Shown: positions 61,014-64,000 of the stretch, piece by piece
Layout of the letters: every line of letters begins with the position of its first letter
Position numbering within the stretch: the first letter of the stretch is position 1
DNA from: Macrotis lagotis
Taxonomy: Eukaryota > Chordata > Mammalia > Peramelemorphia > Peramelidae
DNA: 64,000 nt
Assembly (NCBI RefSeq): GCF_037893015.1
Contig: NC_133661.1
Location: forward strand, 245,531,503 to 245,595,502
Direction of reading: 5' to 3'
The notes under the pieces: model-generated
What the model was told of the DNA's origin: nothing
The model's input: only the letters and a program-made list of their open reading frames with translations
The model's database searches: none
Translations under genes and position numbers: made by a program

Positions 61014-63815
61014 AAATAGTATTTTTTTAATTATATATGTAAAGATAATTTTCAACATTTTTTTATTTTTAGTTTTTGCAAGACAGTAGGATTAAGTGAC
61101 TTGCCCAAGGTCACACAACTAGGTAATTATTATGTGTCTGAGACTGGTTTTGAACTCAGGTCCTCCTGACTTCAGGGTCGGTGCTTTATCCACTGTGCCA
61201 CCTAGCTGCCCCCAACATTCATTTTTTTTAATCTTTTTTTTTTAAAGGTTTTTGCAAAGCAAATGGGGTTAAATGGCTTTCCCAAGGCCACACAGTTAGG
61301 TAATTATTAAGTGTCTGAGGCCGGATTTGAATTCAGGTACTCCTGACTCCAGGACCAGTGCTCTATCCACTGCACCACCTAGCCGCCCCTCAACATTCAT
61401 TTTTTTTTTTGTTAGGTTTTTTGCAAGGCAAATGGGGTTAAGTGGCTTGCCCAAGGCCACACAGCTAGGTAATTATTAAGTGTCTGAGACCAGATTTGAA
61501 CTCAGGTACTCCTGACTTCAGGGCTGGTGCTTTATCCACTGCGCCACCCAGCCGCCCCATCAACATTCATTTTTAATAAGATTTTGAGTTCCAAATTTTT
61601 TTCTCTCCCCTCACATTTCTCTTCCCCAAGATGGCTAGCAAATCTGATATATATAGGTCATTATTCCTTCTTTGCCTATTTGACTCATCTGGGTCTACAC
61701 AGATGCCAAAATAATCTTTACCAAAAAAGAGGTCTTAATCATGTCACCCTTCTCAGTAAACTTTGTTGCATCCAGGGTGAGATATAAGACTTTTTTTTTA
61801 AACCCTTAAATTTTTAATTTTCCTGGTTCTTTCTACATGTCTACAGTCTTCTTATACTCACTTCTCTTTGTGCTTTCTGGTCCAGAATTAGCCTACTTGG
61901 TATTCCTCTCACACTTCCATCTCTTGTTTTTGTATCTTTGCCCTGGCTGTCCTTCATGCCTGGAATGCTCTCCTTCCTTCCCTGTTAGAATCTCAGGCTT
62001 CCTTTTAAGTTGTATCTGAGATCCCACCTTCTGCAGAAGGTTTCTCCTATCTTTTTCTTAGCTAGTTACCTTCATCTTTGTATGTATGTATACATGTTTT
62101 CCCTTAATGGAATGTAAGCTCCTTAGGGGAAGGGGACTGATTTTTCCCTTTCTTTGTATATCCATCTCCTAGCATAGTGCTAATTATAATAATAATTGAT
62201 TATTTTTACTGTTAATATAATTTGCATTCTAACACCAATGTGAGAAATTAAAAATTACTGCAGTAAAGACTCATTTCACTGTTGAAAACTGAGCTAGTTA
62301 CATGTTTAGTTTCAATGACATTCTTCAGGTACACACCATCTCAGCAAGGAGTAGCTTTCAATTCTGGAGCTAAACAAAGAGTTATTCGAATGGTGGAAAT
62401 GCAGAAAGATCCAATGGAGCCTCCAAGATTCAAGTAAGAAGTGCTTAATTTGAGGGGATAAACTATTAGACCTATGCTCTGTCCATTCTGAAAGAGAATT
62501 TATAGGAGAGATATTCATTGATTATACTTTTGTTTCATCTCTTAGAATTAATAAGAAAATTCCTCGTGGGCCTCCTTCTCCTCCTGCACCTGTCATGCAT
62601 TCTCCTAGCCGAAAGGTACTAGTTATTTACATTCTTAGGTGTTTACTCATGATCTGTAGCTATGAAACTCGAAGAGGTAACATCCCAGATTCTTTATTTC
62701 TTCCTGTATAAAACAGAAAATAGAAAGTATTTACCTTCACTAATGATGCCTCAAAAGGGCCTGAGGACATCCCTCTATATCATAGTAGACAGATCCTAAA
62801 TTATGGTCATAACAGTGACCCCGAATCATCAATAAACATGGTTGTTCTCTAAGAAATCAGGAAAATATATGATAGGTTTGAGAAAGATTTCTAGCTTGAT
62901 ATTGAAAATTATTGTTTAAAATGGATTGGATAACTTAGCTATCTTGAAAATTCAGCTATCTGGAAGGATTAAATCCTGGTGGGTTCTATATTATAGCTGA
63001 GGTTTAATTTTATTTACTTTATTTACTCTTCTGAAAGGATGGGTTTGAATATGAAAGAAATCATGCCCTGCTACAACCTTTTATTATTAATAATACTTGA
63101 GTTATATTGCTGAAAAAATTTTTTGAATTCTTTTCTGTGTTTTGGGAGTTTTTCCTTTTGTTTAAATTTTTCCTCAAAATAGTTGTGAGACCACAGTATA
63201 TCATGCTTACTAAAATAGGTTTTATAGTTACCTTTAAAAAAAGTATTGTTTTTTTTTTGATATCCCATTCATTTCTCTGCAAGCCTTCTCATGTAATAAA
63301 TATTTAAAAAGAAAAGGAAATAAATCAACATATCTTTTCAACTGTCTTGAGTTGTATTCCACATCTATGATGTTCTACCTGTGCAATGCAAAAAGGGATT
63401 TTCATTTTCCCAATTATTTCTTAGGTCCAACCTTGGTATTATATAAGAATGTTACTTTAGTTTTTTGCAGGCAATGAAGATTAAATGACTTGCCTTAGAT
63501 CACACAGCTAATAAATATCCAGTGTCTGAGACCACATTTGAACTCAGCTTCTCCTGACTCCAGGGCTGGTGTTCTATCCACTGAGTCACCTAGCTGCCCC
63601 AACTTATTACAAAAATCACATATACCCACTGGAATTGTTTATCAAGAAAGCTGTCTTTGAAGAGAAAATTATATGCAGATTTTTAGCTAAACTTTAAATC
63701 TAAAAATGTCTTAAACTTGTTTTTTTTTTTTACTTTTTCCCCATCTCAGATGACCGTGAAAGAGCAGCAAGAGTGGAAAATTCCACCTTGTATTTCAAAC
63801 TGGAAAAATGCAAAG
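37212..63815 (+). CDS. SNW1: SNW1 (SKIP/Prp45), 5' part of coding sequence, exons 1-8
   Basis: Join of 37212-37225, 42765-42918, 47930-48091, 58872-58967, 59431-59537, 62329-62433, 62546-62615 and 63750-63815. The joined frame is open for 258 codons, starts MALTSFLPAPTQ, and as far as I can recall is nearly identical to mammalian SNW1 (usual length about 536 residues), so the C-terminal half is outside the window. The SNW domain of the family starts near residue 174; its name-giving S-N-W lies at residues 252-254 in exon 8. Known family roles: nuclear component of activated spliceosomes that binds PPIL1 through its disordered N-terminal part, and co-regulator in nuclear-receptor, Notch/RBPJ and SMAD transcription. 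Intron phases are 2,0,0,0,2,2,0,0 in order. Introns are about 5.5, 5.0, 10.8, 0.46, 2.8, 0.11 and 1.1 kb. No frameshift or premature stop is seen, so the gene looks intact. Confidence 0.97.
37775..38195 (-). mobile_element. L1 fragment (minus) plus MIR at the start of intron 1
   Basis: 37775-37930 is antisense L1 ORF2 end (cctcctggtttctaatagaac). 38030-38190 is a plus-strand MIR-like copy resembling 36719-36815. Confidence 0.75.
38196..38869. other. Intron 1 sequence, nothing recognised
   Basis: About 670 bases of AT-rich intron without a recognisable repeat or conserved frame. Confidence 0.5.
38888..41811 (-). mobile_element. Stack of antisense L1 3' ends in SNW1 intron 1
   Basis: At least four L1 3' ends follow each other in the same orientation, each starting with poly-T and the 3'UTR: about 38888-38940, 38941-39243, 39244-40504 and 40505-41811. 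The whole is flanked by ttcattagaaa at 38870-38880 and 41812-41822, each followed by T runs. Minus frames at 39675-40046 and 40880-41326 are the ORF2 C-terminus, with C-W-W-S-C and F-D-P-A-I-P-L-L. A SINE sits at 40297-40451. Confidence 0.82.
40297..40451 (-). mobile_element. SINE (WSINE1-like), antisense, in the L1 stack
   Basis: 10-base duplications actacatttc at 40287-40296 and 40452-40461. Confidence 0.9.
42237..42360 (+). mobile_element. SINE (WSINE1-like), internally shortened
   Basis: Perfect 15-base duplications (aggaatgaactcttc) at 42222-42236 and 42361-42375. Lacks part of the tRNA-like head and part of the body. Confidence 0.92.
42765..42918 (+). CDS. SNW1: SNW1 coding exon 2
   Basis: Acceptor ttttgtag before 42765, donor gtgaat after 42918; 154 bases, entered in phase 2 and left in phase 0. 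Encodes residues 5-56, from SFLPAPTQ to IPRLLE, including the conserved PPPYGYRKGW stretch. It is flanked by intron 1 (full of antisense L1 copies) and intron 2. Confidence 0.96.
43411..43890 (+). repeat. Tandem duplication of a MIR/L2-like block in intron 2
   Basis: Two diverged copies (about 43411-43675 and 43676-43890). Shared segments in order are cagttttc..ctgtaaa, gtgataat.tttacac/tact, tctctgacatgtcatt, and ccccttaagggcaacattg followed by ttttttattttg. The latter part is an L2 3' end. Confidence 0.75.
43990..44945 (-). mobile_element. Old L1 ORF2 end (minus) in intron 2
   Basis: Antisense degraded ORF2 C-terminal to RT-thumb sequence: aagagctgctatagatattt, gtatagacctagtagta, catttgaccatttaattgg. 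Longer and more diverged than the stack in intron 1. Confidence 0.75.
44952..45282 (-). mobile_element. L1 3' end (minus)
   Basis: Younger-type antisense L1 3'UTR (gaattttacaattttctccct... to gttgcactgatggaatga). Confidence 0.85.
45735..46110 (-). mobile_element. Old L1/HAL1 3' end (minus)
   Basis: Antisense 3'UTR-like sequence with the phrase gctttgctctgcttcataaa and a preceding pyrimidine-rich tract. Low conservation; family assignment approximate. Confidence 0.5.
46165..46400 (+). mobile_element. MIR-type CORE-SINE
   Basis: ttattaagcacttgatatgtgctggg, ttttacagatgagaaaactaagg and cacacagctagtaagtatctg in order; a well-preserved MIR-like copy in intron 2. Confidence 0.8.
46653..46786 (+). 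mobile_element. SINE (WSINE1-like)
   Basis: Perfect 16-base duplications (aagaatgagcacagtg) at 46637-46652 and 46787-46802. Confidence 0.93.
47062..47225 (+). mobile_element. SINE (WSINE1-like) with G-run at tail
   Basis: 10-base duplications (gggaaggatc) at 47052-47061 and 47226-47235. The A tail is followed by an unusual run of Gs before the duplication. Confidence 0.88.
47930..48091 (+). CDS. SNW1: SNW1 coding exon 3
   Basis: Acceptor after a C-rich then T-rich tract ending gctgtacag; donor gtaatc. 162 bases, phase 0 to phase 0. Encodes residues 57-110, from DFGDGGAFPE to GQSKDK. In the family this part belongs to the disordered N-terminal region that binds the cyclophilin PPIL1. The open frame continues into both flanking introns, so its longer ORF is not the exon. 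Confidence 0.96.
48443..48596 (-). mobile_element. SINE (WSINE1-like), antisense, intron 3
   Basis: Poly-T to ccacctagctgtctcc; flanked by copies of ttgggtta. Confidence 0.9.
49390..49975 (-). mobile_element. Non-L1 LINE RT fragment (L2/CR1- or RTE-like), minus strand
   Basis: Minus frame 49644-49967 reads K-V-L-N-A-I-R-F-L-S-R-G-A-K-H, then W-G-G-P-W-L-I-Q-K-L-N-E-I-F-Q-V-I and V-F-K-D-T-S-T-V-H-L-Y, the start of a LINE RT. Further left, a broken frame carries a G-H-C-D-F-R-K-like motif. A 17-base tandem duplication in this frame (near 49705-49735) is local. Exact clade uncertain. Confidence 0.7.
49976..50805. other. Intron 3 sequence, nothing recognised
   Basis: AT-rich intron with a short TG repeat near 50380; no element or frame could be supported. 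Confidence 0.45.
50810..51345 (+). mobile_element. L2-type LINE 3' end
   Basis: L2 features in order: cctccaggaccaaatag, gctctgtttggtagtattcaaagccc, gatccttgaaggcaagtactgtc, ggtaggtgctttaataaatg. Plus strand, intron 3. Confidence 0.8.
51346..52332. other. Intron 3 sequence, nothing recognised
   Basis: No repeat or frame recognised in about 980 bases between the L2 and the next SINE. Confidence 0.45.
52333..52486 (-). mobile_element. SINE (WSINE1-like), antisense
   Basis: Poly-T to ccacctagccacccc, complete. Confidence 0.9.
52500..53480. other. Intron 3 sequence with an L2 tail at about 52755-52850
   Basis: ccttaagggcagtaactttg and agagcttaataaatgtg mark an L2 3' end. The remainder, including 52860-53480, is unassigned. 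Confidence 0.5.
53481..54560 (-). mobile_element. Old L1 3' end (minus), host of a younger L1
   Basis: Antisense degraded L1 3'UTR at 53481-53815 and ORF2 end/3'UTR at 54367-54560, split by the insertion at 53816-54350. Confidence 0.65.
53816..54350 (-). mobile_element. 5'-truncated L1 (minus) with extra 3' sequence and two A tails
   Basis: Flanked by perfect 16-base duplications (gtgaatggcatttttc) at 53800-53815 and 54351-54366. Read on the minus strand: L1 3' end (54350 to about 53993), 14 non-L1 bases, a run of 17 As (53978-53962), about 130 non-L1 bases with an AATAAA (53961-53831), then a final A tail. This is the arrangement expected of L1 3' transduction. Confidence 0.82.
54930..56130 (-). 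mobile_element. Old L1 (minus), with SINE inside
   Basis: Antisense 3'UTR, ORF2 C-terminus and thumb region of an old L1 (gccattctccagtgagcatac, gtatagttccatattgctctcc, tccataggatctgccaggtaaac). SINE at about 55290-55437. Confidence 0.78.
55290..55437 (-). mobile_element. SINE (WSINE1-like), antisense
   Basis: Complete reverse copy ending ccacctagccaccc, in the old L1. Confidence 0.9.
56150..56545 (+). mobile_element. MIR tail and MAR1-type CORE-SINE
   Basis: 56150-56230 is MIR-like (gatttggactcaatgatctc). 56296-56545 is a MAR1: head ggcagctaggtg, tail gagaaggaaatggcaaatc, atctttgctgagaaaacc and gagtcagacatgattg. Confidence 0.75.
56546..57175. other. Intron 3 sequence, nothing recognised with confidence
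   Basis: Possibly an ancient LINE, but no motif could be defended. Confidence 0.35.
57176..57305 (+). mobile_element. SINE (WSINE1-like)
   Basis: Head gtagctaggtgttacagtgaataaagc, body and short A-rich end; more diverged than most copies here. Confidence 0.85.
57306..58871. other. Intron 3 end, no element recognised
   Basis: About 1.5 kb before exon 4 without a recognised repeat. Open frames at 57562-57819 and 58031-58258 have no family resemblance I can name and are not part of SNW1. Confidence 0.45.
58872..58967 (+). CDS. SNW1: SNW1 coding exon 4
   Basis: Acceptor ttttag before GTC ATT TAT; donor gtacaa. 96 bases, phase 0 both sides. Encodes residues 111-142, from VIYSKYTDLV to EEAIKE. 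It follows the largest intron (10.8 kb) and precedes a 463-base intron made mostly of an L1 fragment. Confidence 0.96.
58997..59357 (-). mobile_element. L1 3' end (minus) forming most of intron 4
   Basis: Antisense L1 3'UTR and adjoining ORF2 end. Flanked by 15-base duplications with one mismatch (acatacttattatta 58982-58996; acatgcttattatta 59358-59372). It contributes 361 of the 463 bases of intron 4. Confidence 0.88.
59431..59537 (+). CDS. SNW1: SNW1 coding exon 5
   Basis: Acceptor ttgatttcag; donor gtatga. 107 bases, entered in phase 0 and left in phase 2 (AG|G arginine). Encodes residues 143-177 plus two bases of 178, from ITEKTRVALE to APAQYI. The SNW domain of the family starts near the end of this exon. 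Confidence 0.96.
59538..60114. other. Intron 5 start, nothing recognised
   Basis: AT-rich, no repeat or frame supported. Confidence 0.45.
60115..60820 (-). mobile_element. 5'-truncated L1 (minus) in intron 5
   Basis: Antisense 3'UTR and ORF2 C-terminus, poly-T at 60117. The minus frame 60367-60627 is the ORF2 end (M-E-H-Y-C-S-I-R-N-Q-E). Confidence 0.88.
61069..61212 (-). mobile_element. SINE (WSINE1-like) 1 of 3, antisense
   Basis: Complete copy; caacatt at 61053 and caacattcattt at 61213 flank it. Confidence 0.9.
61235..61390 (-). mobile_element. SINE (WSINE1-like) 2 of 3, antisense
   Basis: Complete copy; caacattcattttttt at 61213 and 61391 flank it. Confidence 0.9.
61411..61560 (-). 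mobile_element. SINE (WSINE1-like) 3 of 3, antisense
   Basis: Complete copy; caacattcattttt at 61391 and 61561 flank it. Confidence 0.9.
62329..62433 (+). CDS. SNW1: SNW1 coding exon 6
   Basis: Acceptor cattcttcag; donor gtaaga. 105 bases, phase 2 both sides. Encodes residues 178-212 plus two bases of lysine 213, from RYTPSQQGVAF to MEPPRF. This is within the conserved SNW domain. Confidence 0.96.
62546..62615 (+). CDS. SNW1: SNW1 coding exon 7
   Basis: Acceptor catctcttag; donor gtacta. 70 bases, phase 2 to phase 0. Encodes residues 213-236, with a proline-rich run containing two Ser-Pro sites at residues 224 and 232; these positions are known phosphosites in the human protein. Intron 6 before it is only 112 bases and repeat-free. 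Confidence 0.96.
62616..63459. other. Intron 7, nothing recognised before the SINE
   Basis: AT-rich intron sequence; the short frames at 63061-63307 on both strands are not supported. Confidence 0.45.
63460..63600 (-). mobile_element. SINE (WSINE1-like), antisense, intron 7
   Basis: Reverse copy from ttttttgcaggcaatg to cacctagctgcccc, 150 bases upstream of exon 8. Confidence 0.88.
63750..63815 (+). CDS. SNW1: SNW1 coding exon 8 (last in window), carries the S-N-W motif
   Basis: Acceptor ccccatctcag; donor gtaatt. 66 bases, phase 0 both sides. Encodes residues 237-258, from MTVKEQQEWKIPP to ISNWKNAK. The S-N-W triplet that names the family is at residues 252-254. The next exon, expected to start with GYTIPLD, is beyond position 64000. 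Confidence 0.96.
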
Positions 63816-64000
63816 GTAATTAAGCTGTCATAAAATCAGTTTCTTAATATTATATCCTACTGTGGAACTTCATGAAAGAATTTCAGCCTGAATAGCATTA
63901 GTTTAAATCTGAAGAACTCACTTAGCTGACTATTTTCAGAATGGAACACACAATTTCTACAGTTTGATTTTTTTTTAAACGTGTAATGGAAATGTCAAGT

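Larger units (their letters stand above)
61012..61640 (-). mobile_element. Old L1 3' tip (minus) carrying three SINEs
   Basis: Flanking pieces (taaagataattttcaacat and attttgagttccaaatttt) are antisense L1 3'UTR. The SINEs are at about 61069-61212, 61235-61390 and 61411-61560. Confidence 0.7.
60930..62170 (+). mobile_element. L2-type LINE (plus), interrupted
   Basis: Left piece about 60930-61010 (ttcaggcccttatcacttct) grading into a (CT)n run at 60980-61008. Right piece about 61700-62170 (atgcctggaatgctctcc, atggaatgtaagctcctta). Between them lies an old antisense L1 end with three SINEs. Confidence 0.72.

Noticed and set aside
1..64000. tRNA genes suggested by A/B-box-like motifs
   Set aside because: All such motifs seen are in heads of SINE copies with A-rich tails and target duplications.
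1..64000. CRISPR-like or other regularly spaced repeat arrays
   Set aside because: Repeats found are microsatellites, dispersed SINE/L1 copies or simple duplications; no regular spacer pattern is present.

Overview
The window is vertebrate nuclear DNA, and its repeats point strongly to a marsupial. About two dozen copies of a tRNA-headed SINE are present (WSINE1-like by my reading), together with MAR1/MIR-type CORE-SINEs, marsupial-style L1 and half-L1 (HAL1) elements, L2 remnants and endogenous-retrovirus LTRs. The species cannot be named from this sequence alone. No bacterial-type operon, CRISPR array or unfamiliar gene system was found.

There is one host gene. SNW1 (SKIP, the Prp45 homologue; spliceosome component and transcription co-regulator) lies on the + strand. 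It starts in a CpG-island promoter near 37.0-37.2 kb and runs off the right edge. Eight coding exons are in the window: 37212-37225, 42765-42918, 47930-48091, 58872-58967, 59431-59537, 62329-62433, 62546-62615 and 63750-63815. They join in frame for 258 codons, ending just past the S-N-W signature; the rest of the protein lies downstream. All visible splice sites are GT-AG.

Regions 1-36.4 kb (upstream intergenic): almost entirely nested retrotransposons. Positions 1-10.07 kb hold a minus-strand L1 broken by a second minus L1, which is broken by a plus L1, which holds a SINE. From 10.1 to 14.46 kb are old L1 pieces, a solo LTR, SINEs and a microsatellite. From 14.46 to 17.56 kb is a complete but decayed HAL1 containing a solo LTR. 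From 18.0 to 27.3 kb is one very old plus-strand L1 that received a younger L1, a reverse HAL1 and several SINEs. From 27.66 to 33.56 kb is a minus-strand LTR element with both LTRs. From 33.6 to 36.8 kb are L2, CORE-SINE and unassigned sequence.

Region 36.9-64 kb (SNW1): introns filled with L1 fragments, all antisense to the gene, plus SINEs in both orientations and old L2. Notable events are a stack of L1 3' ends in intron 1, an L1 insertion in intron 3 with extra sequence and two A-runs beyond its 3' end (likely 3' transduction), an L1 that makes up most of intron 4, and three SINEs that hit the same target in intron 5.

Element boundaries were set by eye from target-site duplications and family features. 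Family names are from memory and should be confirmed with a repeat library.
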